Shown piece by piece: positions 43,754-52,659 of a stretch of 64,000 nt of DNA. The DNA is from Salinicoccus carnicancri Crm (GTDB taxonomy: Bacteria; Bacillota; Bacilli; Staphylococcales; Salinicoccaceae). Below the pieces are notes generated by a model. The model was not told the DNA's origin and did not search any database. It saw nothing but the letters and a program-made list of their open reading frames with translations. The DNA lies in NCBI RefSeq assembly GCF_000330705.1, contig NZ_ANAM01000001.1:434001-498000 (forward strand). Reading direction: 5' to 3'. The number at the start of each line of letters is the position of its first letter. Within the stretch, counting starts at the first letter, position 1. The position numbers and the translations under genes are program-made.

Positions 43754-45004
43754 ATGATAATCAAACATATGGAAGGTGAAATCTACATGGAGCGGGGAGT
43801 GGACCCGGATAAGTATATTTGTCACCGCTGCAGCAATGATGTGAAACGGTATTTCTATAAATATCACTCCGCATATCACGGCATGGACATCGTCTATTGC
43901 CTGAAGTGTGTAAGCATCGGCCGCTCCGACAGCGTGACGCCGCTGCGGGCGATCCAGACGGCAAAGAAACCTGAGGCTTGCCGCTATCATCTTGACTTTG
44001 AGCTCACCGAAGCGCAGCAGGCTGCCTCAGACCGGATTGTCAAAGCACTTTTTGCACATTCAGACATGCTGCTCTATGCTGTGACGGGTGCGGGCAAGAC
44101 AGAGATCGTTTTCGAGGCGATATCACTTGCCCGCCGGCAGGGGATGAATGTCGCGTTCGTCTCGCCGCGCATCGATGTGGTCAAGGAAGTGCATCTCCGG
44201 CTGAGTGGTGCCTTCAGGGATTCTGACATCGACCTGCTCTATACCGGGGTGAAGGAGACATTCGAACATAGATTTACCGTCTGCACTGTGCAGCAGCTTT
44301 ATAATTACATCGACCATTTCGGTCTGATCATCGTGGACGAGACGGATGCATTTCCGATGTCCTCGGACAGGCAGCTGTTGAATGCCGTCCGTCGGGCCGC
44401 AGCCGCATCGTCCACCACTGTACTGATGACAGCGACACCAAACAGGAGCATGATCGAATTTGCGGGGGAGGAGAATGTGGTCACTCTTACACGGAGATAT
44501 CACGGGCATGACCTGGCCATACCGAAGGTCGTGTGGCAGGGCATTGCAAAAGATGTCAACAGGCGCAGGCTGCCTGCCGGGCTGGAAGGACTGATAGCCG
44601 GCATACTCGAAAAAGGGCGCAGGGTCCTTGTATTTGTGCCGGAAATCAGCCTGATGGAGAAGCTGCAGCCGCTCGTGGCCGAAAAATTCCCGGGTGCCGA
44701 CTCGGTCTACAGTGGAGATGAGCAGAGGTATGGGAAAGTGGACAGCATGCGCAGCGGCCGGGCGCGGGTACTGCTTACGACTACCATACTGGAGCGGGGT
44801 GTGACGTTCAAAAATCTGGATGTGATTGTTGTGGGAGCTGAGACATTCAATTCAGACAGCCTGGTCCAGATATGCGGCCGGACCGGGCGTAAAAAGGATG
44901 ATCCTGTGGGGAACATCTGGTTCATGGCTGCATACAATACCGGACATATCCGCCGGACGATCAGAATCATCAAGAAATTCAATGCCGGCAGGGCGGCATT
45001 ATGA
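43754..45004 (+). CDS. comFA: Competence helicase ComFA
   Basis: ComFA is a membrane-associated ATPase thought to pull single-stranded DNA into the cell during transformation. The 416-residue protein starts with a four-cysteine zinc site (Cys23, Cys26, Cys49, Cys52). It then has Walker A VTGAGKTE near 111, the DEAD-type box IIVDETDAF, LMTATPNRS, and the C-terminal VQICGRTGRK motif VI. GGAGGTGG lies upstream of the ATG. It overlaps comFC by 4 bases. Confidence 0.93.
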   Translation: MIIKHMEGEIYMERGVDPDKYICHRCSNDVKRYFYKYHSAYHGMDIVYCLKCVSIGRSDSVTPLRAIQTAKKPEACRYHLDFELTEAQQAASDRIVKALFAHSDMLLYAVTGAGKTEIVFEAISLARRQGMNVAFVSPRIDVVKEVHLRLSGAFRDSDIDLLYTGVKETFEHRFTVCTVQQLYNYIDHFGLIIVDETDAFPMSSDRQLLNAVRRAAAASSTTVLMTATPNRSMIEFAGEENVVTLTRRYHGHDLAIPKVVWQGIAKDVNRRRLPAGLEGLIAGILEKGRRVLVFVPEISLMEKLQPLVAEKFPGADSVYSGDEQRYGKVDSMRSGRARVLLTTTILERGVTFKNLDVIVVGAETFNSDSLVQICGRTGRKKDDPVGNIWFMAAYNTGHIRRTIRIIKKFNAGRAAL

Positions 45005-45669
45005 TCTGTCTGTACTGCCACTCGCGTATCAGGGAGGAAGCCGATCTCATCACGATGTTCAAACGTCAAAAACCGCTCTGCATGCCGTGCAGGAAAAAGC
45101 TTTCCCTGTGGCGCCCCGGGGAACGGTGCGCCTCCTGCCATCGTCTCATGGACAGGGATGAGTGTCCGGACTGCCGCTTTCTCGCGGAAAATTACAGGCG
45201 CCCGGGGAAGATCATGTGCATGATGGATTACACGGGGGAAGTGAAAATGCTTTTCCACAGGTACAAATTTACAAAAGATGCGGCACTCAGTGAAGTCATT
45301 GCAATGTTTTTGAAATGCCGCTTCGGGGAATATGATATGTCCATACCGATTCCTGTATCTGCCGCAAGGATGGAGGAACGGGGGTACAATCAGACTTCCA
45401 TGGTGCTTCGTGCGGCAAAGGTCCCGTACCGGGATATCCTTGCCACAGACAAAGCAGAACGGCAGTCCGAACACAGCAGGCGCGCACGTCTCACGGCCCC
45501 CAACCCATTTCATCTCAAGGATGACTGGGCCGTTTCAAGCCTTGCGGGGAAACGGGTTCTGGTCGTGGATGATATCTATACTACCGGTATCACTGTGCAT
45601 CAGGCACTTGAGAAAATTTACACCCTGAAGCCCTGCGCGGCGGATGTGTTAACGTTTTCAAAAGCCTGA
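45001..45669 (+). CDS. comFC: Competence protein ComFC (phosphoribosyltransferase-like)
   Basis: ComFC works with ComFA in DNA uptake. The 222-residue protein has an N-terminal cysteine-rich zinc region (CLYC, CMPC, CASC, CPDC). It has a phosphoribosyltransferase fold with the PRPP-type loop VLVVDDIYTTGIT near residue 185. IPVSAARMEERGYNQT is the family block before it. Length is normal. Confidence 0.92.
   Translation: MICLYCHSRIREEADLITMFKRQKPLCMPCRKKLSLWRPGERCASCHRLMDRDECPDCRFLAENYRRPGKIMCMMDYTGEVKMLFHRYKFTKDAALSEVIAMFLKCRFGEYDMSIPIPVSAARMEERGYNQTSMVLRAAKVPYRDILATDKAERQSEHSRRARLTAPNPFHLKDDWAVSSLAGKRVLVVDDIYTTGITVHQALEKIYTLKPCAADVLTFSKA
45647..45660 (+). promoter_or_regulatory. cre-like CcpA site upstream of hpf
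   Basis: TGTTAACGTTTTCA at the end of comFC matches 13 of 14 positions of the cre consensus TGWAANCGNTNWCA. A TATAAT at 45679-45684 follows about 20 bases downstream and probably belongs to the hpf promoter. CcpA control of hpf is inferred only from this match. Confidence 0.35.
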
Positions 45670-45725
45670 ATACTCTGATATAATGAAGGCAGGAAGTATA
45701 ACGCATTGAAGGAGGGGGTTTCACT

Positions 45726-46307
45726 ATGATCAGATGTGAAATTCGAGGAGAGAATATTGAGGTAACAGATGCAATCAGGAACCACATCGAGGAAAAGGTC
45801 AGCAAGCTGGAACGTTACTTTACAAATGCTCCGAACACACATGCACACGTCAATATCAAGACTTACAGTAACAAGCAGGGCAAAGTTGAAATTACAATTC
45901 CGATGAAAAACCTGACCCTGAGGGCGGAAGAAAAGCACGAGGATCTGTATGCGGCGGTCGACCTGATCGTGGACAAGCTCGAGAGGCAGATCAGGAAGCA
46001 TAAGACGAAGATCAACCGCAAGTTCAGGGAAAAGAATCCTGAGCAGGACTTCTTCGCCAAACTGGAAATGGATGCGAGTCATGAATTCCGGGAGGAAGAG
46101 GACGACAAAGCCGATACCGGAAGCTATATCGTCCGCTCCAAAAAGTTCCAGCTGAAACCGATGGATTCTGAAGAGGCAGTATTGCAGATGAACATGCTCG
46201 GCCATGATTTCTTCGTTTTCAATGACAGGGAGACGGAGGGCACAAGCATTGTATATAAACGCAACGACGGCAAGTACGGACTCATCGAGACGGATCAGGA
46301 CATATAA
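45726..46307 (+). CDS. hpf: Long-form ribosome hibernation promoting factor HPF
   Basis: Long HPF dimerises 70S ribosomes into 100S particles in stationary phase or stress. The 193-residue protein has the N-terminal S30AE domain (residues 1-100, [20 protein letters not shown]) and, after a charged linker, the C-terminal dimerisation domain from about 130. This includes [20 protein letters not shown] and [22 protein letters not shown] precedes the ATG. Confidence 0.96.
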   Translation: MIRCEIRGENIEVTDAIRNHIEEKVSKLERYFTNAPNTHAHVNIKTYSNKQGKVEITIPMKNLTLRAEEKHEDLYAAVDLIVDKLERQIRKHKTKINRKFREKNPEQDFFAKLEMDASHEFREEEDDKADTGSYIVRSKKFQLKPMDSEEAVLQMNMLGHDFFVFNDRETEGTSIVYKRNDGKYGLIETDQDI

Positions 46308-46327
46308 AGTTCCCACAGGGTGGGATA

Positions 46328-46361
46328 TGATCCCCGGCTGAAGGCAGCCGGGGATCATTTG
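46328..46361 (+). terminator. Intrinsic terminator after hpf
   Basis: TGATCCCCGGCTG and CAGCCGGGGATCA arms with a short loop, then a weak T tract. Confidence 0.8.
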
Positions 46362-46458
46362 TAGGTTCCCGGTGATGCCTACATATTTTATTTTGCGTTG
46401 TTTAGTGGTATTATAATGAGATGAATTCATAGTGAGATATAACGAGGGAGAGAAATCC

Positions 46459-48981
46459 ATGGGTATTTTGGACAAAGTCTTTGACGGTAACAAAAGGGAG
46501 CTGCGCTCCCTCCGGAAAATCGCTGAAAAGGTCGAGGGCTACAAGGAAACGATGGCCGGTCTGGATGATGCGGCACTGCAGGCCAAAACCGACGGGTTCA
46601 AGGAAAAACTTGCCGGCGCGGAAGATGACAAGGCAGAAGAGAAGCTGCTGGATCAGATTCTGCCTGAAGCTTTTGCCGTCGTCCGGGAAGCCTCCAAAAG
46701 AACGCTAGGCCTCGAGCCGTACCCAGTACAGATAATGGGCGGGGCCGCACTTCATAAAGGTGACATTTCCGAAATGAAAACCGGCGAAGGTAAGACGCTG
46801 ACGGCAACACTCCCGGTCTATCTGAATGCCCTGACGGGGAAAGGCGTCCATGTCATCACGGTCAATGAGTACCTTTCTGCCACCCAGATGGAGGAAATGT
46901 CGGTGCTCTACAACTTCCTGAAGCTGACTGTCGGGCTGAACCTGAACGCCAAGAGCAGCGAGGAGAAAAGGGAAGCGTACGCGGCTGATATCACGTATAC
47001 GACAAACAATGAACTCGGCTTCGACTACTTGAGGGATAACATGGTGACCTACAAGAAGGACCGGGTGCTGCGCGGGCTCAACTATGCAATCATCGATGAA
47101 GTCGACTCCATACTGATTGACGAGGCGCGTACGCCGCTGATCATCTCGGGCAAAGCGAGCCAGACGAATACACAGTATATACAGGCCAACCAGTTCGTCA
47201 AGATGCTCAAGGAAGACGAGGATTTCACCTATGATATAAAAACGAAGAATATCCAGCTCAATGATGACGGCATGGAGAAGGCGGAGAAATGGTTCAAGGT
47301 GGATAATTTGTATGATGTGAAACATGTCAACCTGCTCCACCACATCAACCAGGCGCTGAAGGCGCACTTCTCGATGCAGCGTGACATCGACTATGTCGTC
47401 GAGGAAGAAAAGATCGTCATCGTTGACCAGTTTACCGGCCGTAAGATGAAAGGCCGCCGTTTCTCGGATGGACTTCACCAGGCGATTGAGGCGAAGGAAG
47501 GTGTGGAGATCCAGAACGAATCCCGCACGATGGCATCGATCACTTTCCAGAACTTCTTCAGGCAGTACAATAAGCTCTCCGGCATGACCGGTACCGCCAA
47601 AACCGAGGAAGAGGAATTCATCAACATATACAACATGAAGGTGACGGTCATCCCGACAAACCTTCCGATTGCACGGGAGGACAGGACGGACAGGATCTAT
47701 GCGACAAAGGATATCAAGTTCAAGAACGTCGTGGATGAAGTGGTGGAACGCCATCGCAGCGGACAGCCGGTGCTGATCGGTACGGTGGCGGTGGAAACAA
47801 GTGAATATATCGCGGATCTTCTCAGCAAGAAAGGCATCCGCCACAACGTGCTGAACGCGAAGAACCATGAAAGGGAAGCGGACATCATCATGAATGCAGG
47901 CAGGAAGGGTGCCGTGACGATTGCAACCAACATGGCAGGGCGCGGTACGGATATCAAACTCGGCGAAGGTGTCAAAGAAGCGGGCGGCCTCGCCGTAATC
48001 GGTACGGAGCGGCATGAATCGAGACGTATCGACGACCAGCTCCGCGGCCGTTCCGGCCGTCAGGGTGATGTCGGCATCAGTACGTTCTACCTGTCACTGG
48101 AAGATGATCTCATGAAGCGTTTCGGTTCGGAACGCATGCAGGGCATGATGGGGCGGCTTGGAATGCAGGAGGAGGAAATCACATCCAAGATGATTTCGAG
48201 GGCGGTCGAATCTTCCCAGAAACGTGTCGAGGGCAACAACTTCGATTCGCGTAAGAAACTGCTGGAATATGATGATGTACTGAGGCGCCAGCGTGAGATC
48301 ATCTATCAGGAGCGCAATGACATCATCGATCAGGATGATGTGCGTGAGCAGCTGATGGGCATGATCGAGGCATCGGTGGAACGCACGGTCAACTACTACA
48401 TCCTGGATGATGACGAGCTGATCGACTACGAACAGTTCGTCAAGACGGTCGAGGATATGTACCTGTCAGAAGAATCCATTTCGGTGCCGGATGTACGGGG
48501 CAGGGAAAATGAAGAAATCTCGTCACTCATCCTGGAAAAGATAAAGGATGAACTTGAACAGAAGGAAGAGAAGCTTACCAGTGAGAAGATGAGGCTGTTC
48601 GAGCGGATGATGATGCTCCGCACCATCGACCAGAAATGGGTGGAGCACATAGACAGCATGGACCAGCTGAGGACGGGCATACATCTCCGTTCATACGGCC
48701 AGATCAATCCGCTCCGCGAATATCAGAACGAAGGACTTCAGATGTTCGAGGACATGCTCGTGTCCATTGAAGATGATACTGCGAAATACGTCATGAAGAC
48801 CGAGCTGAAATCCGACGAAGAGATCAAGCGTGAGCAGGTCGTCAGGAAAAATGAGATGCAGACGGGCGACGGCAAGGAAAAAGTCAAAAAGGGACCGGTC
48901 AAAAAAGAAGTGAGGGTCGGCCGCAACGATCCCTGTCCATGCGGATCGGGCAAGAAATACAAAAACTGTCACGGACAATAA
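46459..48981 (+). CDS. secA: Preprotein translocase ATPase SecA
   Basis: SecA drives secretion through SecYEG. The 840-residue protein is full length: Walker [22 protein letters not shown]-region [18 protein letters not shown], preprotein cross-linking domain, [22 protein letters not shown], and the [15 protein letters not shown] helicase motif. It ends with the zinc-binding tail [19 protein letters not shown] chose ATG 46459 because GAGGGAGAG lies upstream and homologues begin MGILDKV. Confidence 0.97.
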   Translation: MGILDKVFDGNKRELRSLRKIAEKVEGYKETMAGLDDAALQAKTDGFKEKLAGAEDDKAEEKLLDQILPEAFAVVREASKRTLGLEPYPVQIMGGAALHKGDISEMKTGEGKTLTATLPVYLNALTGKGVHVITVNEYLSATQMEEMSVLYNFLKLTVGLNLNAKSSEEKREAYAADITYTTNNELGFDYLRDNMVTYKKDRVLRGLNYAIIDEVDSILIDEARTPLIISGKASQTNTQYIQANQFVKMLKEDEDFTYDIKTKNIQLNDDGMEKAEKWFKVDNLYDVKHVNLLHHINQALKAHFSMQRDIDYVVEEEKIVIVDQFTGRKMKGRRFSDGLHQAIEAKEGVEIQNESRTMASITFQNFFRQYNKLSGMTGTAKTEEEEFINIYNMKVTVIPTNLPIAREDRTDRIYATKDIKFKNVVDEVVERHRSGQPVLIGTVAVETSEYIADLLSKKGIRHNVLNAKNHEREADIIMNAGRKGAVTIATNMAGRGTDIKLGEGVKEAGGLAVIGTERHESRRIDDQLRGRSGRQGDVGISTFYLSLEDDLMKRFGSERMQGMMGRLGMQEEEITSKMISRAVESSQKRVEGNNFDSRKKLLEYDDVLRRQREIIYQERNDIIDQDDVREQLMGMIEASVERTVNYYILDDDELIDYEQFVKTVEDMYLSEESISVPDVRGRENEEISSLILEKIKDELEQKEEKLTSEKMRLFERMMMLRTIDQKWVEHIDSMDQLRTGIHLRSYGQINPLREYQNEGLQMFEDMLVSIEDDTAKYVMKTELKSDEEIKREQVVRKNEMQTGDGKEKVKKGPVKKEVRVGRNDPCPCGSGKKYKNCHGQ

Positions 48982-48998
48982 AGAAAGAAGGAAATTTT

Positions 48999-50100
48999 AT
49001 GGAATTGCATGAAGTGAAAAATTTCGTCCAGGATATGCACGGTAAATTGGACGATTTCAGGGGGTCTCTTTGACCTCGAGGAAAAAGAGACCCAGATAAG
49101 GGAGTATGAAGAACGGATGGCGGACCCTGAGTTCTGGAATGACCAGGGGAAAGCCCAGGAAGTCATTGACGAGAACAATCATCTGAAAAAGATCGTCGAG
49201 GGCTTCCGCGAGATAGAAGCAGATGTTGAGGATATCGAAGTTTCCCACGAACTGCTCAAGGAAGAGAATGACGAAGACATGAGGGAAATGATCGAGGAGA
49301 GCGTCCGCGAGACTCAGAAAAAGATCGATGCTTATGAACTCAATATTCTTCTCGATGATGAACATGATCATCTGAGTGCCATACTCGAGCTGCATCCCGG
49401 CGCAGGCGGTACAGAGTCCCAGGATTGGGCAGAAATGCTGCTCCGCATGTATCAGAGGTATGCAGAAGGGCAGGGATGGAAAGTTGAGACGCTCGATTAC
49501 CAGGATGGAGATGAAGCCGGCGTGAAAAGCGTGACACTCTCCATCAGGGGTGTGAATGCATACGGACTGCTGAAGGCGGAAAAAGGTGTCCACCGCCTCG
49601 TGCGGATATCGCCTTTCGATTCATCCGGCAGGCGCCACACTTCATTTGTCTCATGCGAAGTGACACCGCAGTTCGACAACACGGAGATCCAGATTGAAGT
49701 GAAGAATGAAGATATAACGATCGACACGTACCGTGCCAGCGGCGCCGGCGGGCAGCACGTCAACACCACCGATTCCGCCGTAAGGATTACCCACCATCCG
49801 ACAGGTATCGTCGTCACATGCCAGAACGAACGTTCACAGATCAAAAACCGTGAACAGGCGATGAATATGCTGAAATCCAAGCTCTACCAGAAAGAGCTCG
49901 AAGATCAGAAGGCGGAAATCGCGGCGATCAAGGGCGAGCAGAAAGAGATCGGCTGGGGCAGCCAGATCCGGTCCTATGTGTTCCACCCGTATTCCATGGT
50001 CAAGGATCACAGGACCAACTACGAGGTCGGCAACACAGACAAAGTCATGGACGGGGGACTGTCCCCGTTCATAGAGGCCTATCTCAGGCTTAATATGTAA
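48999..50100 (+). CDS. prfB: Peptide chain release factor 2 with programmed +1 frameshift
   Basis: RF2 ends translation at UGA and UAA. The gene is split over two frames. Codons 1-24 (from ATG 48999) run into an in-frame TGA at 49071-49073, and the rest continues in the +1 frame from 49072. The shift site AGGGGGTCTCTTTGAC has the internal Shine-Dalgarno AGGGGG and the slippery CTT before TGA. The joined protein is 366 residues, with [13 protein letters not shown] (the SPF codon-recognition tripeptide) and [15 protein letters not shown] (the catalytic GGQ). The stop is autoregulatory, not a mutation. Confidence 0.97.
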
Positions 50101-50109
50101 TATATGATG

Positions 50110-50141
50110 AAGGATGCCTCTTTTGAGGCGTCCTTCATTTT
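50110..50141 (+). terminator. Intrinsic terminator after prfB
   Basis: GGATGCCTC and GAGGCGTCC arms around TTTT, then a T-rich tail. One G-T pair is present. Confidence 0.75.
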
Positions 50142-50231
50142 GTGACAAATGTCCTGAAGCTGTTTGACTGTTACGGGTTTAGGGGTATGGTATATGTGTA
50201 TCTTATATAACACCAAGTCGGGGGGTTAATT

Positions 50232-50624
50232 ATGAAGAAGTTCTGGTTACTTATGAGTTTCGCCCTGGTGCTCGTACTCGGCGCTTGCGGCGGAGACGGT
50301 GAGGGCGGCGAAGACGAATCCGGCCAGCCGGCGGATGAAGGTGTCACTACTGAAGAGGACGGGGATGAAGGCGATGATGCAGACTCATCAGATACCGCAC
50401 TGGCTGAGCAGACATACGAGCAGAACAACTGCATGGGCTGCCACGGTGAAGATCTGTCAGGCGGTTCCGGACCACCGCTCACAAATGTGGGAAGCGAGTA
50501 TTCCGAAGATGAAATCCGCACCCAGATCGAAGAAGGCGGCGACGGCATGCCGGCCGGTCTGGTGACGGACGAAGAAAAGCTCGATGCACTTGTGACATGG
50601 TTGGCATCACAGAAATCTGAATAG
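50232..50624 (+). CDS. cccB: Cytochrome c551 lipoprotein (CccB-like)
   Basis: A small membrane-anchored cytochrome c. The signal peptide ends in LVLGACGG (lipobox Cys near 20). A very acidic linker of about 35 residues follows, then one cytochrome c domain with haem motif CMGCH (residues about 72-76) and an axial Met likely in DGMPAGLV. In B. subtilis cccB also follows prfB. S. aureus has no comparable soluble cytochrome c, so this marks a different respiratory chain. GGGGGGTTAATT precedes the ATG. Confidence 0.92.
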   Translation: MKKFWLLMSFALVLVLGACGGDGEGGEDESGQPADEGVTTEEDGDEGDDADSSDTALAEQTYEQNNCMGCHGEDLSGGSGPPLTNVGSEYSEDEIRTQIEEGGDGMPAGLVTDEEKLDALVTWLASQKSE

Positions 50625-50642
50625 GTTAGTGAAAGTCACGGA

Positions 50643-50673
50643 CGCAAAATCCAACAGGATTTTGCGTTTTTTT
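50643..50673 (+). terminator. Intrinsic terminator after cccB
   Basis: CGCAAAATCC and GGATTTTGCG arms with a 4-base loop, then seven T. Confidence 0.9.
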
Positions 50674-50675
50674 AT

Positions 50676-50925
50676 TGTTTGAATAAGGCTCATCGCCTGT
50701 GTTTCGTCAGGGTGAGAGGTTGAGGCCCCGTCGTTTTGCAATCGTCGATGGGGATTCTGTCCTCCTGTTCACCCCGGCAATCCGGCAGAAACAGCCTGTA
50801 ATCTATTTTGAATTAAATTCCATGTAAAATGACACGCAGGAAAGCATAACCCCGCCACAGAAAGCATCGCACGGGTGTAAAATTAAACTTCAATATTACG
50901 GAAGCCATAATGTCATTTCCTTTCG
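50676..50925 (+). other. Gene-free stretch with a compact structured segment
   Basis: I see no gene here. At 50686-50797 several nested inverted repeats line up: AGGCT/AGCCT, GTTTC/GAAAC, GGGTGA/TCACCC, GAGG/CCTC and CCCC/GGGG, plus a small CCGG-CAAT-CCGG hairpin. The segment lies before the promoter of the next gene, so it is not its leader. It matches no riboswitch consensus I know. From 50810 to 50925 nothing stands out. Confidence 0.35.
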
Positions 50926-50974
50926 TTTACAAGTCAGTTACATCCCACAAAAAAGAAGTGCTGTGTGCTATAGT
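50926..50974 (+). promoter_or_regulatory. WalR box and extended -10 promoter of the CHAP gene
   Basis: TTTACA-AGTCA-GTTACA at 50926-50942 is, on the other strand, TGTAAC-N5-TGTAAA, a perfect match to the WalR consensus TGTWAH-N5-TGTWAH. 26 bp downstream is TGC-TATAGT (50966-50974), an extended -10. The NlpC gene at 52.7 kb has the same layout. WalKR is expected to activate both. Confidence 0.85.
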
Positions 50975-51120
50975 TCTGGACATGGTCAAAGAGGCATGCA
51001 CTTTGATCGACTTTAAAAGTGAATACCACATAAGTGGAATCATTAAAATTACTCAATGCAGAGATATAGAGAAATGACTTGAACTTTGGGTGCAGGGAAA
51101 AACAGGAGGATTTACTTACT

Positions 51121-51828
51121 ATGAAGAAAACGTTGTTTTCATTGGCGACAGTCACAGCGATTACAGGAGTGGCGACAGGAAATGCAGAAGCGGGCGGATA
51201 CAGTGAAGGAAATGACAACGCTGTAAACAATACGGAACAAGCGGCAGCTTCGGCAGTTTCAGAATATGAAAACTATTCATATACCTATGATGAAAATGGA
51301 TATACTTATTCTTATGGAAACCAGGCTTCCGGGGAAAAGGAAGAGGCGGCATATGAAGCACCGGCTGTGCAGGAAGAGGCACCGGCAGTCGAGGAATACC
51401 AGGCTCCGGCCGCACCTGCGCCACAGGCTGCGGAATATGAAGAACCGTCAGCACCGGCGCCTGCCTCCCACACAGCAGCTTCCGCTGCGAACCATTATAC
51501 CGAAGGAGACTGCACATGGCACGTATATGAGCGTCTGAATGAGATGGGAATATCCATCGACAACAGCTGGGGCAATGCATCCAACTGGGATAGTGCAGCC
51601 CTTGGTTCCGGTATGACTGTGAGCAATTCACCATCAGCCGGAGCAATCATGCAGCTTGATCCAGGCCAGGGCGGCGCCGGCGGCATGGGACACGTCGCAG
51701 TCGTTGAATCGGTCAATGCCGACGGTTCCATCCAGGTTTCAGAAATGAACTGGAACGGCGGATTTGGTGTAGAATCAACGAGAACAATAAGTGCAGATGC
51801 CGCTGCATCATATGATTTCATAAAATAA
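51121..51828 (+). CDS. Secreted CHAP-domain peptidoglycan hydrolase (SsaA-like)
   Basis: A 235-residue secreted protein. A signal peptide (about 1-26, ending GNAEA) is followed by a Tyr/Ser-rich segment YSYTYDENGYTYSYGN, as in SsaA. A Pro/Ala/Glu-rich linker follows (about 70-120), then a C-terminal CHAP domain with the catalytic Cys in GDCTWHVYERL and His in GGMGHVAVVES. CHAP enzymes cut peptide cross-bridges or the Ala-MurNAc bond. GGAGGA precedes ATG 51121. N-terminus and linker are shared with the NlpC/P60 protein downstream. Confidence 0.88.
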   Translation: MKKTLFSLATVTAITGVATGNAEAGGYSEGNDNAVNNTEQAAASAVSEYENYSYTYDENGYTYSYGNQASGEKEEAAYEAPAVQEEAPAVEEYQAPAAPAPQAAEYEEPSAPAPASHTAASAANHYTEGDCTWHVYERLNEMGISIDNSWGNASNWDSAALGSGMTVSNSPSAGAIMQLDPGQGGAGGMGHVAVVESVNADGSIQVSEMNWNGGFGVESTRTISADAAASYDFIK

Positions 51829-51838
51829 TCTGTTCCGG

Positions 51839-51879
51839 CCGTCATCATCCCCTGATGTGAGTGATGACGGCTTTCTTTT
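51839..51879 (+). terminator. Intrinsic terminator after the CHAP gene
   Basis: GCCGTCATCA and TGATGACGGC arms are followed by TTTCTTTT. Confidence 0.85.
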
Positions 51880-51882
51880 GTC

Positions 51883-52240
51883 CTCGATTTTGAAACGATA
51901 ATAAGGCAGAGCGTTCTCCTGCCTTCGAACCCGGATCGATAATAAGGCAAGGCGTTCTCCTGCCTTCGATCCCGAATCGATAATAAGGCAAGGCGTTCTC
52001 CTGCCTTCGATCCCGAATCGATAATAAGGCAGAGCGTTCTCCTGTCTTCGAACCCGGATCGATAATAAGGCAGAGCGTTCTCCTGCCTTCGAACCCGGAT
52101 CGATAATAAGGCAAGGTGTCCTCCTGCCTTCGAACCCGGATCGATAATAAGGCAAGGCGTTCTCCTGTATTCGAACCCGGATCGATAATAAGGCAAGGTG
52201 TTCTCCTGCCTTCGATCTAGAAACGATACTAAGCGGTAAT
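51883..52240. repeat. Tandem array of 41-bp repeats (array 2)
   Basis: The marker ATAAGG occurs at 51901, 51942, 51983, 52024, 52065, 52106, 52147 and 52188, an exact 41-bp period over eight units, with a degenerate half unit at each end. Each unit carries AAGGCA/TGCCTT inverted arms and two TCGA sites. Read on the minus strand, it is the same family as array 1 (TTATYATCGA, six or seven variable bases, TCGAAGGCAGGAG). At the far end, 52236-52262, one element lies in the opposite orientation. Since 41 is not a multiple of 3, all minus-strand frames stay open. The predicted repeat proteins are artefacts. Confidence 0.92.
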
Positions 52241-52460
52241 ACGCTCTTATCATCGAAATGAAATCGACAATCAGACGAATAATCATTCTCAAATAACCGC
52301 AAAAACGCGGTTTACATAATAATTTCATATGTAATCTTGAGCCACCGCGAAAGGCGTAAAAAATATATGCATGGCTGTATATCCCCCGTCACACCGGACG
52401 ATCCAGCATTCCATCTGAATTGTCTCATCTTTTACAGCGCATTTCAGTTTTTTCGTTTAG

Positions 52461-52510
52461 GTTACAAGTGGGTTACAAAGGGACAAATCATGTTCCATGT
52501 GTGCTATAGT
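52461..52510 (+). promoter_or_regulatory. WalR box and extended -10 promoter of the NlpC/P60 gene
   Basis: GTTACA-AGTGG-GTTACA at 52461-52477 reads TGTAAC-N5-TGTAAC on the other strand, a perfect WalR box. TGC-TATAGT at 52502-52510 lies 27 bp downstream. The leader from about 52517 to the start codon is about 140 bases and begins with a hairpin. The rest of the gap from 52263 holds no gene that I can support. Confidence 0.85.
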
Positions 52511-52659
52511 GTTGATCGTGGTCGAAAGGAGATTCCTTTCATGACTGTTTGAAACTGAATATCAATTAAATAATCAATAATGAGATTCACCCAATCAAGA
52601 TACATAGAGAGACAAGAGTTGCGTTTTGGGACAAGGAAAATTAGGAGGATATTTTTATT

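Noticed and set aside
46705-48015. 436-residue minus-strand frame opposite secA
   Set aside because: Shadow of secA; composition is rich in His/Arg/Leu as expected from an antisense reading, with no ribosome site.
49071-49073. Nonsense mutation in prfB
   Set aside because: The TGA is in the standard RF2 programmed-frameshift context, so the gene is intact.
50686-50797. ydaO (cyclic-di-AMP) riboswitch for the cell-wall hydrolase gene
   Set aside because: The conserved core blocks are not in the right order on either strand, and the gene's own promoter lies downstream of the segment.
51495-52328. Long minus-strand reading frame (277 residues) with 41-residue repeats over array 2 and the end of the CHAP gene
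   Set aside because: It is open only because the 41-bp repeat has no stops in any frame, it overlaps a clear CHAP gene on the other strand, and it has no ribosome site or family match.
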